Source of the DNA: Sinorhizobium fredii USDA 257
Lineage (GTDB): Bacteria; Pseudomonadota; Alphaproteobacteria; Rhizobiales; Rhizobiaceae
Assembly: GCF_000265205.3 (NCBI RefSeq)
Contig: NC_018000.1
Location: forward strand, 5,923,001-5,987,000
Length of the DNA: 64,000 nt
Reading direction: 5' to 3'
Shown here: in pieces, positions 39,630-48,295 of the stretch
How positions within the stretch are numbered: position 1 is the stretch's first letter
Layout: each line of letters begins with the position of its first letter
The notes under the pieces: generated by a model
Database searches by the model: none
What the model saw: the letters and a program-made list of their open reading frames with translations, nothing else
What the model was told of the DNA's origin: nothing
Translations under genes and position numbers: made by a program

Positions 39630-40136
39630 TTACTTGCAGGCCTCGATCTGCTTCAACGCAGCCGAAATGCCGGAGAGCGAATAGGAGTAGGAGGTTGCCG
39701 TGCCTTTGCGGGACTTGGCGTTGACCGACATGTCCTTGCCCGATTTCATCGCCGCGACAAGCGCCGGCTCTTCCGCGGCATTTTCCACCCAGGCAGAATT
39801 GCCCTTGGTGAACATCACGAAGGTGCGTCCGTCGATAACAACGTTGACCTTGGAATTGTCCTGCAGCTGATAACCCATCATCGCCTGCGGCTCATAGCTG
39901 ATGTTCTGCCCCGGACGTTGCGAGACGAGGAAGAAGATGTCGCCGTGGTCGACACCGGCAGGGGTCTTCTCCTTGGGGATGGAGAGAACGTAGCAGACCT
40001 TGCCGCCCCCGCCGGCCTGGTAGGAGTATGCGCCCCAGGCATTGAATTGCTGGATTCGCGTCGGCGATTGCGCGGAAGCCACGCCGGCTGCCGCCAGTAC
40101 GAGTGCGATTGCGGTTGCGATCTTTCTTGCAAACAT
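39630..40136 (-). CDS. Invasion-associated locus B (IalB) family protein
   Basis: A 168-residue secreted protein: signal peptide ending near VASAQ (about residue 22), then the IalB pattern QQFNAWGAYSY, VCYVLSIPKEKTP and a final KQIEACK, leaving two conserved Cys likely to form a disulfide. IalB was named in Bartonella, but homologues are common in free-living rhizobia, so the name does not imply virulence. Function unknown. Confidence 0.85.
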   Translation of the reverse strand: MFARKIATAIALVLAAAGVASAQSPTRIQQFNAWGAYSYQAGGGGKVCYVLSIPKEKTPAGVDHGDIFFLVSQRPGQNISYEPQAMMGYQLQDNSKVNVVIDGRTFVMFTKGNSAWVENAAEEPALVAAMKSGKDMSVNAKSRKGTATSYSYSLSGISAALKQIEACK

Positions 40137-40541
40137 GTGTTCCTGCCGATTTCCTAGCTTGCGATTGCCCGAACCAGGCTCACACGGGCAACGCGTAGAG
40201 ACGATTTGAATATATTTTGACTTAATTCAGGTTACCAATCCGTCAACGAATGCCGCGATGACGTCGCCTGCTCCCCGAAGGCGGGCCGATCGTCGCCCGT
40301 ACAGCCTTGGCCATTCTCGGGCATCGCGGTTCTCTCGTGTGCGGATCTGCCGGTTCGGTCGAACGTCGGTACTGGAGGGCCGTGGCCGGTGGTTATCCTG
40401 TCTCAAATCTCGTCGGACGCGCCGTTCTGCTGCCTCTTCTGCCGACAGCCGTCACGTTTCCGGAATCTATGTCACAAAGAATCGGGCAAGAGTTTGTCTT
40501 TGCGGGCGGCAATGCGGCGACCTCACCGCTGGGCGGCGCCG
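40137..40541. other. Intergenic stretch upstream of the IalB-like gene
   Basis: No gene seen in 405 bases. AT-rich sequence at 40205-40245 (GAATATATTTTGACTTAATT) is the likely promoter region for the IalB-like gene. Short open frames on the plus strand have no family resemblance. Confidence 0.5.
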
Positions 40542-40919
40542 CTATTCATCGGGCCGGTCGCCAATCGTCTCGTCGGCCTTGCGATAGTGCGTTTCCTTGA
40601 TCTGGCCGCTGATCGCCGCAAAGGCAGCCGTCAGCACGGCGATGTCGTCGGAGAAGCCGACGGCGGCGAGCACGTCGGGCACGAAATCGAGCGGCAGGAC
40701 GAAATAGGCCAGCGCCGCAAGCAATATGCCGCGGGTCCGCGTCGGCGTCTGCGGGTCCACAGCGCAATAATAGGCGGCGACGAGATCGCGGCTGAAGGGG
40801 ATCTGGCGAACCGCCCGGCGGAAGGTCGGCCAGAAGCCGCGGCGCACCTTGCGTTCACGGCGCTCCTGTTCGGATTCCTCGCCGGGAAGAAGAATTTCAC
40901 CGATCTTGATGTCGTCCAT
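40542..40919 (-). CDS. DUF1232 (YkvA) family membrane protein
   Basis: A 125-residue protein with the DUF1232 core RGILLAALAYFVLPLDFVPDVLAAVGFSDDIAVLTAAFA, a short helical membrane domain. ATG at 40919 (MDDIKIGEILLPG). Function unknown; relatives are widespread small membrane proteins. 49 bases separate it from the pterin dehydratase gene. Confidence 0.85.
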   Translation of the reverse strand: MDDIKIGEILLPGEESEQERRERKVRRGFWPTFRRAVRQIPFSRDLVAAYYCAVDPQTPTRTRGILLAALAYFVLPLDFVPDVLAAVGFSDDIAVLTAAFAAISGQIKETHYRKADETIGDRPDE

Positions 40920-40968
40920 CGCGTCCGTTCCGCTTTGCACCGCAGCCCGATATGGTATGGGCGGAGCG

Positions 40969-41286
40969 CTATTTCAAATGGTCCGGCATCCGGCCGGCGG
41001 CCGCCTGGTCCATTTTCGCCGCCAGCTTGAAGTCGAGTTCCGTCAACCCGCTGGCATCATGTGTCGAAAGCGTGACATCCACCTTGTTGTAGACGTTGAA
41101 CCACTCCGGATGGTGGTTGAGCTTCTCCGCCGCAAGGGCGCATTGCGTCATGAAACTGAAGGCGTCGGCGAAATTCCGGAATCGGAATGCCTTCCAGATC
41201 GAGGCTCCGTCCTCGGCGAGAACCCAGCCTTCCATCCTGTGCAGATGTTCGGCGATGGCTTCGGCATCGAGCTTTTCGGGCCTCAT
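40969..41286 (-). CDS. Pterin-4a-carbinolamine dehydratase
   Basis: A 105-residue protein with the PCD active-site pattern AEKLNHHPEWFNVYNKVDVTLSTHD, containing the conserved His-His-Pro. It dehydrates 4a-hydroxytetrahydropterin, usually to recycle the cofactor of phenylalanine hydroxylase; the hydroxylase is not in this window. ATG at 41286 gives the family length. Confidence 0.9.
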   Translation of the reverse strand: MRPEKLDAEAIAEHLHRMEGWVLAEDGASIWKAFRFRNFADAFSFMTQCALAAEKLNHHPEWFNVYNKVDVTLSTHDASGLTELDFKLAAKMDQAAAGRMPDHLK

Positions 41287-41410
41287 GCGGTTTTCTCCCT
41301 GGCCTATTCGGTCTAACCATGCCGCGTGGGCGCACGGCAGCGCTAATTGCATGCGCATCCCAAAAGCGTGCGGCGGTTCTGGGATGCGACATGCATACTC
41401 TAAGTACCCA

Positions 41411-41893
41411 ATGGATATCATGAAACCCGTCAGAATTCTCTTCGTTTGTCTGGGCAATATCTGCCAATCGCCCCTGGCCGAGGGCGTCATGCGTGCGCTT
41501 GCGCGCCGCGCCGGCTATGGCGAGGCGGTCTCGGTCGATTCCGCCGGCCTAGGCGCCTGGCATATCGGCCACCTGCCCGATCGGCGCTCGATCGAGGCCG
41601 CCAAGGCCCACGGCATCGACATTACCGATCTGCGCGGCCGTCAGATCGCCACGGTCGATCTTGCCGACTTCGACCTGATCCTCGGCATGGACCGCCGCAA
41701 CGTCGCCGAGCTGCAGAGGCTCGCCTCGCTGGAAACGATGCACAAGGTGCATCTGTTCATGAAGTTTGCCGCGGGCCGGAACGACGACGTTCCGGACCCC
41801 TATTACGAGACGGCGGATGCCTTCGAGGCGCTCTACCAGACGCTGGAAGCCGGCTGTTCCTCGCTGCTTGCGAAGCTTGTGCGCCCTTCCTGA
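41411..41893 (+). CDS. Low-molecular-weight protein-tyrosine-phosphatase-like protein, P-loop Arg replaced
   Basis: A 160-residue protein of normal family length and fold: ILFVCLGNICQSPLAEG at the P-loop and DPYYETADAFEALY with the general-acid Asp near the end. The P-loop should read C-X5-R; here Cys13 is followed five residues later by Gln19 (codon CAA) where the phosphate-binding Arg (CGN) is expected. Activity may be weak or lost, or the protein may bind without cleaving. An alternative start is ATG at 41420. Its last 61 bases overlap the thpR gene tail to tail. Confidence 0.85.
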   Translation: MDIMKPVRILFVCLGNICQSPLAEGVMRALARRAGYGEAVSVDSAGLGAWHIGHLPDRRSIEAAKAHGIDITDLRGRQIATVDLADFDLILGMDRRNVAELQRLASLETMHKVHLFMKFAAGRNDDVPDPYYETADAFEALYQTLEAGCSSLLAKLVRPS

Positions 41894-42420
41894 AGCGGAA
41901 ACACCTCTTCCGTCAGATAGGGTCCGCCGCCGACGGAGTCGCGTGAAGAAAGGAGCACGAAGCGCGGAACGATAAAGGGCGCGGTCATGAAATTGCCGCG
42001 CCCTGATAGATATTCGACCACGTCGTCGACACGTGAGGCGCGTAGTCGCGCCAGCGTCACGTGCGGCGTGAACTTGCGCGGATCCGGCGGCAGGCCGAGA
42101 CGCTGGCAGATGCGCTCGATTTCCGCCTGCAGCGCGAACATGTCGGGATTGTTGCTGACGCCGGCCCAGACCGAATGCGGCTTCTTCGAGCCGAAGGCGC
42201 CGGTGCCCGTCAGTTGCAATTGGAATTCGGGCCGTTCGATGCGGTCGAGCCAGTCGATGATTTCATTGGCGGTGCGCCAGTCGACGTCGCCGATGAAACG
42301 CAGGGTGATGTGGTAGTTCTCCACATCTATCCATCGAGCTCCGGGAAGACCTCCGCGCAGCAGCGAAAGACTCATTGCTGCATTACGCGGAATTTCGAGG
42401 GCGGTGAATAGTCTCGGCAT
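41833..42420 (-). CDS. thpR: RNA 2',3'-cyclic phosphodiesterase (2'-5' RNA ligase family)
   Basis: A 195-residue 2H phosphoesterase. The two catalytic H-x-T-L motifs are YHITLRF (about residue 37) and PHVTLAR (about residue 121). The family hydrolyses 2',3'-cyclic ends of RNA. It overlaps the 3' end of the convergent phosphatase gene by 61 bases, so the ends of the two transcripts are complementary. Confidence 0.9.
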   Translation of the reverse strand: MPRLFTALEIPRNAAMSLSLLRGGLPGARWIDVENYHITLRFIGDVDWRTANEIIDWLDRIERPEFQLQLTGTGAFGSKKPHSVWAGVSNNPDMFALQAEIERICQRLGLPPDPRKFTPHVTLARLRASRVDDVVEYLSGRGNFMTAPFIVPRFVLLSSRDSVGGGPYLTEEVFPLQEGRTSFASSEEQPASSVW

Positions 42421-42531
42421 GGCGAGCTCCCCGAATCTCTTGCAGATGTCTTAGCGAATCACGCATCAACTCTGCACGCAACCATTATTTGGCAGGTTCA
42501 GAAATTAACAACTGCTTAATTGTGATGTCCC

Positions 42532-43173
42532 TCATTCTCCTTTCTGAAGCGACCTGACGAATTGCTCGGCCGTCGAAAGAAAACGCTCTACCATCACGGC
42601 GATGCCGTCGCCGTTCGGATGCATGCCGTCTTCAAGTTGCAGCCCCGCCTTGGTCACGACGCCGTCGAGAAAGAAAGGGTAGAAGGCAAGGTTGTGTTCC
42701 CTCGCCAGGTCGGAATAAATCGAATTGAAGCGCGCCGCGTAGTCGGCACCCATGTTTGGCGGCGCCATCATGCCGACGAGCAGCACGGCGATACCACGCT
42801 CCTCGAACCGCGCGAGCATGGCTTCCAGGTTCTTGCGGGTTTCCTCGGGCGGAATGCCGCGCAGCGCGTCATTGGCGCCGAGTTCGAGGATTACGCCCTT
42901 CGTTCCGTCCGGCACCGACCAGTCTATACGGGCGAGACCGCCCGACGTCGTGTCGCCCGACACGCCCGCATTGGCGATCGTGATGTCGAGCCCCTTGGCT
43001 TTCAGGGCCTTCTCGAGCCGGGCGGGAAAGGCATCCTCCGGCGGAAGCTGGTAGCCGGCCATCAGGCTGTCGCCGAAGCCGACGAGCTTCAGGCTTTCGG
43101 CACGGCTTGGCGCCGATAACGCGATTGTCATTGCCAGGCTCAAGAAAAACGGGAGAAAATCTTTCAATCGCAT
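42532..43173 (-). CDS. tesA: Periplasmic GDSL esterase / lysophospholipase L1 (TesA)
   Basis: A 213-residue SGNH hydrolase with a signal peptide ending near PSRAES. Block I is GFGDSLMAG (catalytic Ser36), block III has GANDAL and block V DGMHPNGDG with the catalytic Asp and His. TesA hydrolyses acyl-thioesters, esters and lysophospholipids in the periplasm. ATG at 43173 follows AGGAACGAACTT. It is divergent from ybbA across 69 bases; tesA next to ybbA-ybbP is also the arrangement in E. coli. Confidence 0.92.
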   Translation of the reverse strand: MRLKDFLPFFLSLAMTIALSAPSRAESLKLVGFGDSLMAGYQLPPEDAFPARLEKALKAKGLDITIANAGVSGDTTSGGLARIDWSVPDGTKGVILELGANDALRGIPPEETRKNLEAMLARFEERGIAVLLVGMMAPPNMGADYAARFNSIYSDLAREHNLAFYPFFLDGVVTKAGLQLEDGMHPNGDGIAVMVERFLSTAEQFVRSLQKGE

Positions 43174-43242
43174 AAGTTCGTTCCTAAATCGGCAAGCAAT
43201 CTTTTTGGTCATTCCATTGTCTTTCATATAGGGTCGTTCCGC

Positions 43243-43968
43243 GTGGCAAAAACCATCATCGAACTGAAAAATGCGGACCTGACCCTTGGAGAGGCAGCGG
43301 CCTCGGTGCATGTGCTGAAGGACGTGAGCCTTACCGTCAACGCCGGCGAGTCGGTCGGCATCGTCGGGCCGTCCGGTTCGGGTAAGTCCACCCTGCTGAT
43401 GGTCATGGCCGGCCTGGAGCGGCTCGACGGCGGCGAGATCGCCATCGACGGCACGGCGCTGCACCGCATGAACGAGGACGAGATCGCCGATTTCCGTGGC
43501 CGCAATATCGGCATCGTCTTTCAGTCCTTTCATCTCATCCCCAACATGACCGCGCTCGAAAATGTCGCGGTGCCCCTGGAGCTTGCCAATGTTCGCAACG
43601 CCTTCGACGTCGCGCGGCGGGAGCTCGTCGCCGTCGGGCTCGGCGAGCGGCTGACGCATTATCCGGGGCAGCTTTCCGGCGGGGAGCAGCAACGCGTGGC
43701 GATCGCCCGGGCGCTGGCGCCATCGCCGAAACTTCTCATCGCCGACGAGCCCACCGGCAATCTCGACGCCGAGACGGGCCGGCAGATCACCGATCTGCTC
43801 TTTGCCGAGCAGCGCGAGCGCGGCATGACACTCATTCTCGTCACCCATGACGCCGCCCTCGCCGGGCGCTGCTCGAGGCAGGTGCGGGTCCGCTCGGGCG
43901 AAATCGTCTCCGGTGCCGAGGCCGCGCCTCTGGCCGAAGCGACCCGCCAGGAGGCCGCATCCGCATGA
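43243..43968 (+). CDS. ybbA: ABC transporter ATPase YbbA
   Basis: A 241-residue ATPase of the LolD/MacB group: Walker A GPSGSGKST (42-50), FQSFHLIPNMTALENV, signature LSGGEQQRVAIARALA and Walker B LIADEPTGNLD. Start is GTG at 43243 (GTGGCAAAAACC). It partners the FtsX-like YbbP encoded next, overlapping it by 4 bases. The pair is conserved beside tesA, but its cargo is unknown. Confidence 0.92.
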   Translation: MAKTIIELKNADLTLGEAAASVHVLKDVSLTVNAGESVGIVGPSGSGKSTLLMVMAGLERLDGGEIAIDGTALHRMNEDEIADFRGRNIGIVFQSFHLIPNMTALENVAVPLELANVRNAFDVARRELVAVGLGERLTHYPGQLSGGEQQRVAIARALAPSPKLLIADEPTGNLDAETGRQITDLLFAEQRERGMTLILVTHDAALAGRCSRQVRVRSGEIVSGAEAAPLAEATRQEAASA

Positions 43969-46520
43969 GCGCGGCCACAGCCATCCGCCGCCTTCGCCCG
44001 CTCCTCGCCCTACGCCTGGCGCTTCGGGAGATGCGCGGCGGTCTCAAGGGTTTCTATATCTTCCTCGCCTGCATCGCGCTCGGCACGGCGGCGATCGCCG
44101 GCGTCAACTCGCTATCGCAGTCGATCAGCGCGACGATCGCTTCGCGGGGCCAGGAAATCCTTGCCGGCGATATTCGCTTCGAGCTCAACAACCGCGTCGC
44201 GACGCCTGAGGAGCGCGGCTTCCTCGACGGGCTCGGCCACGTTTCGGCGGCCGCGGGGCTGCGTTCCATGGCGCGGCTTCCGGACGGATCGAACCCGGCG
44301 CTGGTGGAATTGAAGGCCGTCGACGGCGCCTATCCGCTTTATGGCGTGCTCGAAAGCGAGCCGGCCAGGCCGCTTGCCGAACTCCTTGCGAAGCAGGGCA
44401 ACATCTATGGCGCCATTGCCGCGCCCTTGCTCCTTGAACGCCTCGGCATCGCTCCGGGAACCGAGATCCTGCTCGGCAACGCGCGGATGCGCGTCAATGC
44501 CACGATCATCCGCGAGCCCGATGCGCTGTCGGACGGTTTCGGCTTCGCACCGCGGCTGATGGTGTCGGCCGAGGCGCTCGCCGCGTCCGGCCTGGTGCAG
44601 ACCGGCAGCCTCGTCGAGCACAGCTACAAGATCAAGCTTGCCGACCCTTCGCGCGTCGCTTTGGCCCGCACGGAAGCGCAGACCCGCTTTCCGGCGGCCG
44701 GCTGGTCGATCCGCACCAGCAGCAATGCCGCTCCGTCGCTCAACGCCAACATCACCCGCTTCTCGCAGTTCCTGACGCTTGTCGGGCTGACGGCGCTGAT
44801 CGTCGGCGGCGTCGGCGTCGGCAATGCGGTACGGTCCTATCTCGACGGCAAGCGTGGCGTCATCGCCACCTTCAAATGCCTCGGGGCGCCGGCCTCGCTG
44901 GTGGCGACGATCTACTTGGCGCAGATCCTGATGATCGCGTCGATCGGCATCGCCATCGGCCTCCTCCTCGGTGCATTGATCCCATTCGTGGCGGCGCAAT
45001 TTTTGGCCGACATGCTGCCGGTTTCGACGTCCTTCGAGCTCTTTCCCTCGGCGCTTGGTCTTGCGGCGCTGTTCGGATTCCTGACGGCGCTTGCCTTTGC
45101 GGTCCTGCCGCTCGGCCGGGCACGTCGCGTTTCGGCCACCGCGCTCTTTCGCCAGCAGGGTTTCGAGCCGAGCGGTTTTCCCGCCTGGCCCTATCTCGCG
45201 GGGGCGCTGATCTGCCTTGCGGCGCTCGCCGGTCTCGCCGTCGGGACGGCCTATGACCGCTACATCTCGCTGATCTTCCTCGGCGCGATCGCCTTCGCCT
45301 TCATCGTCCTGCGCGCCGTGGCTTTCCTCATCGGCTGGCTGGCGCGACGCAGCCCACGCGTCCACTCGCCGGCCCTTCGGCTGGCCATCGGCAACATCCA
45401 CCGCCCCGGCGCACTGACGCCATCGGTCGTCCTGTCGCTTGGGTTGGGCCTGGCTCTGCTGGTGACTCTCGCGCTGATCGACGGCAATCTGCGACGCGAA
45501 CTGACCGGCGACATGTCGGACCGCGCGCCCAATTTCTTCTTCGTCGACATCCAGGGCCACGAGATCGACGGCTTCCGCTCGGTGCTGGGCGAGGCGATGC
45601 CGAAAGGCAAGATCATCGAGGTGCCGATGCTGCGCGGCCGCATCGTCGCTTTGAACGGTCAGGACGTCAACAGCCGCACCGTGCCGCCCGGCGGGCAATG
45701 GGTCCTGCGCGGCGACCGCGGCATCACCTATGCGAAGAACAAGCCGGAGAATTCGACGCTCACCGAGGGCGCCTGGTGGCCGGCGGACTACACCGGCGAG
45801 CCGCTCGTCTCCTTCTCGGCGGAAGAGGCCGGCGAACTTGGCCTGAAGATTGGCGACACGGTCACGGTCAACGTGCTCGGCCGCAACATCACCGCCCGGA
45901 TCGCCAATTTCCGCAATGTCGAGTGGGAATCTCTTTCGATCAATTTCGTCATGGTCTTCTCGCCCAACACCTTCGCGGGCGCGCCGCATGCCTGGCTGGC
46001 GACGATCATCGACCCGGATGCTACGGCGGCCGAGGAAGCGACGGTGCTGAAATCCGTCACCAACGCCTATCCGACGATTACCAGCGTCCGCGTCAAGGAC
46101 GCGCTCGACATCGTCAACACGCTGCTTGGGCAACTCGCAACGGCAATCCGCGCCGCCGCTGCCGTGGCGCTGATCGCCTCGGTGCTGGTTCTCGCCGGCG
46201 CGCTCGCTGCCGGAAACCGGGCCCGCATTCACGACGCGGTGGTGCTGAAGACTCTCGGCGCCACGCGGGGAACGCTGATCCGTGCCTTCAGTTACGAATA
46301 CTTCATTCTTGGCCTGGCCACCGCCGTTTTCGCGCTGCTGGCCGGCGGCGTTGCGGCTTGGTTCGTCGTCAGTCGCGTCATGACGCTGCCCTCGAGTTTC
46401 CTGCCGGACGTGGCCGTCGCCACGGTCGCCGCCGCCCTCGTCGTAACCGTCGGCATGGGTCTTGCCGGAACCTGGCGCATCCTCGGCCAGAAGGCCGCTC
46501 CGGTGCTGCGCGAACTGTAG
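43965..46520 (+). CDS. ybbP: FtsX-like ABC permease YbbP
   Basis: An 851-residue permease of the MacB/FtsX fold with long periplasmic segments and about ten membrane helices in groups near 25-50, 265-400, 410-520 and 710-850; duplicated FtsX domains are visible at LTALIVGGVGVGNAVRSYLDGKRG and ASVLVLAGALAAGNRARIHDA. Such mechanotransmission permeases do not always move a solute across the membrane. ATGA overlap with ybbA. Confidence 0.9.
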   Translation: MSAATAIRRLRPLLALRLALREMRGGLKGFYIFLACIALGTAAIAGVNSLSQSISATIASRGQEILAGDIRFELNNRVATPEERGFLDGLGHVSAAAGLRSMARLPDGSNPALVELKAVDGAYPLYGVLESEPARPLAELLAKQGNIYGAIAAPLLLERLGIAPGTEILLGNARMRVNATIIREPDALSDGFGFAPRLMVSAEALAASGLVQTGSLVEHSYKIKLADPSRVALARTEAQTRFPAAGWSIRTSSNAAPSLNANITRFSQFLTLVGLTALIVGGVGVGNAVRSYLDGKRGVIATFKCLGAPASLVATIYLAQILMIASIGIAIGLLLGALIPFVAAQFLADMLPVSTSFELFPSALGLAALFGFLTALAFAVLPLGRARRVSATALFRQQGFEPSGFPAWPYLAGALICLAALAGLAVGTAYDRYISLIFLGAIAFAFIVLRAVAFLIGWLARRSPRVHSPALRLAIGNIHRPGALTPSVVLSLGLGLALLVTLALIDGNLRRELTGDMSDRAPNFFFVDIQGHEIDGFRSVLGEAMPKGKIIEVPMLRGRIVALNGQDVNSRTVPPGGQWVLRGDRGITYAKNKPENSTLTEGAWWPADYTGEPLVSFSAEEAGELGLKIGDTVTVNVLGRNITARIANFRNVEWESLSINFVMVFSPNTFAGAPHAWLATIIDPDATAAEEATVLKSVTNAYPTITSVRVKDALDIVNTLLGQLATAIRAAAAVALIASVLVLAGALAAGNRARIHDAVVLKTLGATRGTLIRAFSYEYFILGLATAVFALLAGGVAAWFVVSRVMTLPSSFLPDVAVATVAAALVVTVGMGLAGTWRILGQKAAPVLREL

Positions 46521-46682
46521 CGGTCGCGATTAACCGTAAATCACCCTTGTTTGATCGCCCAAACGCCCGGCTTTGCGCGATTCGGGCCGGCTCGGGTCTT
46601 GTGCGGCGCGGCTTTCATCATCATATTTGTCCACAGGCATGCTGGAGCCCCGCAGCGGCGCCTGGGCGTGAGCTGGTACAGA

Positions 46683-46732
46683 CCCCTTGCGGCCCGACAC
46701 CGTAATTCCAACCGGGGCTTAAAGAGGAAACA
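46683..46732 (+). promoter_or_regulatory. ybhL-type leader RNA
   Basis: Just before the Bax-inhibitor gene lies CCCCTTGCGGCCCGACACCG...CCAACCGGGG followed by CTTAAAGAGGAAACA and the start codon. The CCCC/GGGG arms (46683-46717) close a hairpin that ends next to the ribosome site, which fits the ybhL RNA motif known upstream of this gene in alphaproteobacteria. The match to the motif is from memory; ligand and mechanism are unknown. Confidence 0.65.
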
Positions 46733-47470
46733 ATGGCTGATCTCAGAAATTATCAAACCCGAATGTCGCCCGCCGGCGCTCAGGCGGGTGCCGTGATCGA
46801 TGAAGGCCTTCGCGCATATATGCTGAAGGTCTACAACCTGATGGCCCTGGGGCTGGCGATCACCGGCGTGGCAGCTTACGGGACCTACGCGCTTGCCGTC
46901 TCCAATCCGGCATTCGCCCAGCTCATCTACGCCTCGCCGCTGAAGTGGGTCGTGATGCTGGCGCCTTTGGCGTTGGTCTTCTTCATGAGCTTCCGCATCA
47001 ACTCCATGAGTGTTTCCGCCGCACAGGCGACGTTCTGGATCTACGCTGCGCTGATGGGCCTTTCGTTGTCCTCGATCTTCCTGGTCTTCACCGGGCAGAG
47101 CATCGTGCAGACGTTCTTCGTGACGGCCGCCTCGTTCGGGGCGCTCTCGCTTTACGGCTACACGACGAAGAAGGACCTGTCTGGCTTCGGCACGTTCCTG
47201 ATCATGGGCCTTTTCGGCCTGATCATCGCGTCGATCGTCAACATCTTCCTTGCCTCGTCGGCCCTTGGCTTCGCGATCTCCGTCATCGGTGTTCTGGTCT
47301 TCGCTGGCCTGACCGCCTATGACACCCAGAAGATCAAGGAAATGTACTTTGAGGCCGATGACGTCGCGGTTGCCGGCCGCAAGGCCATCATGGGCGCGCT
47401 GACCCTCTACCTCGACTTCATCAACCTGTTCATGTTCCTGCTGCAGTTCATGGGCAACAAGAACGAGTAG
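46733..47470 (+). CDS. Bax inhibitor-1 / YccA family membrane protein
   Basis: A 245-residue, seven-helix protein of the TMBIM/UPF0005 family (ybhL-like): AYMLKVYNLMALGLAITGV, FGALSLYGYTTKKDLSGFG and AYDTQKIKEMY near the C-terminus, where family Asp residues form the proton/calcium-sensing site. Function in bacteria is thought to involve ion leak or FtsH-protease modulation. ATG follows AGAGGAAACA. Ends at a good terminator (47493). Confidence 0.93.
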   Translation: MADLRNYQTRMSPAGAQAGAVIDEGLRAYMLKVYNLMALGLAITGVAAYGTYALAVSNPAFAQLIYASPLKWVVMLAPLALVFFMSFRINSMSVSAAQATFWIYAALMGLSLSSIFLVFTGQSIVQTFFVTAASFGALSLYGYTTKKDLSGFGTFLIMGLFGLIIASIVNIFLASSALGFAISVIGVLVFAGLTAYDTQKIKEMYFEADDVAVAGRKAIMGALTLYLDFINLFMFLLQFMGNKNE

Positions 47471-47492
47471 TCAGGACCTGAATTGACGAAGA

Positions 47493-47517
47493 AGGCGGCT
47501 CCGGCCGCCTTTTTTGT
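47493..47517 (+). terminator. Intrinsic terminator of the Bax-inhibitor gene
   Basis: AGGCGGC-TCCG-GCCGCCT followed by TTTTTGTTG, 23 bases after the stop. Confidence 0.9.
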
Positions 47518-47587
47518 TGCCCGGAATCTTGATCGATCCGGCCGCTTCATGCGAATGCTGCGGTAATCGTAACGACGAAAACCGACC

Positions 47588-48145
47588 ATGACCTTCACGC
47601 TGCGCGACGCCGTCGCCACCGATCTTCCGGCGATCACCGAGATCTACAGCGAATCCGTCCTGAACGGCGTAGCGACCTATGAGGTGGCGCCGCCTTCCGA
47701 GGCGGAGATGGCGCTGCGCTTCACCACGATCACCGGCAACGGCTACCCCTATGTCGTGGCCGTGGACGAACGCGGCGCGGTCCTCGGCTACGCCTATGCT
47801 TCGGCATTCCGCACGCGCGCCGCGTATCGGTTCCTGGTCGAGGACTCCATCTATCTGGCGCCGGAAGCGCGCGGCAAAGGCATTGGCAAGGCCCTGCTCA
47901 AGGAGTTGGTCCAGCGCTGCACGACACTCGGCTTCCGCCAGATGGTGGCCGTGATCGGCGGTGCACACCCTTCCTCCATCGCGCTTCACGCCGCCCTCGG
48001 CTTCGAGCAGCAGGGGTTGATGAAGGCGACTGGCTTCAAGCATGGGCGCTGGCTGGATACCGCGATCATGCAGCTCCCGCTCGGCAAAGGAACGGACACC
48101 CTGCCCGCCGAGGGCGTCTACCCGGATACGCTCTATCGCAGCTGA
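47588..48145 (+). CDS. GNAT acetyltransferase, phosphinothricin acetyltransferase family
   Basis: A 185-residue GNAT enzyme. FTLRDAVATDLPAITEIYSESVLNGVATYE at the start, YAYASAFRTRAAYRFLVEDSIYL and the acetyl-CoA loop ARGKGIGKALLKEL resemble the Pat/Bar/YncA group, which acetylates phosphinothricin, methionine sulfoximine or methionine sulfone. Chromosomal members are normally housekeeping detoxifiers. Substrate not tested. Confidence 0.87.
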   Translation: MTFTLRDAVATDLPAITEIYSESVLNGVATYEVAPPSEAEMALRFTTITGNGYPYVVAVDERGAVLGYAYASAFRTRAAYRFLVEDSIYLAPEARGKGIGKALLKELVQRCTTLGFRQMVAVIGGAHPSSIALHAALGFEQQGLMKATGFKHGRWLDTAIMQLPLGKGTDTLPAEGVYPDTLYRS

Positions 48146-48164
48146 CGTTAGGATCGCCCCTCAG

Positions 48165-48280
48165 CCTGGCCCTCTCTCGCACGTGGGGGAGGGGACGTGA
48201 GCGTAGCGCGCTGTCACTTCGCCCCGCTTGCGGGGTGAAGGTCGCCGGCAGGCCGAATGAGGGGCAGCACGGGAACGACG
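48165..48280. repeat. RIME-like repeat fragments
   Basis: Two pieces: CCCTCTCTCGCACGTGGGGGAGGGG and then CTTCGCCCCGCTTGCGGGGTGAAGG-TCGCCGGCAGGCCGAATGAGGGG. The latter is the right half of the RIME-type element seen in full at 56006. It lies between convergent genes. Confidence 0.7.
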
Positions 48281-48295
48281 TCGTAGAAACTCGCC

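Noticed and set aside
40307..40600. 97-codon open frame in the gap before the DUF1232 gene
   Set aside because: No recognisable motif and it runs into the opposite-strand DUF1232 gene.
44112..46232. 700-codon open frame antisense to ybbP
   Set aside because: A high-GC shadow of a clear FtsX-like permease; rich in Arg, Gln and Asp with no domain.
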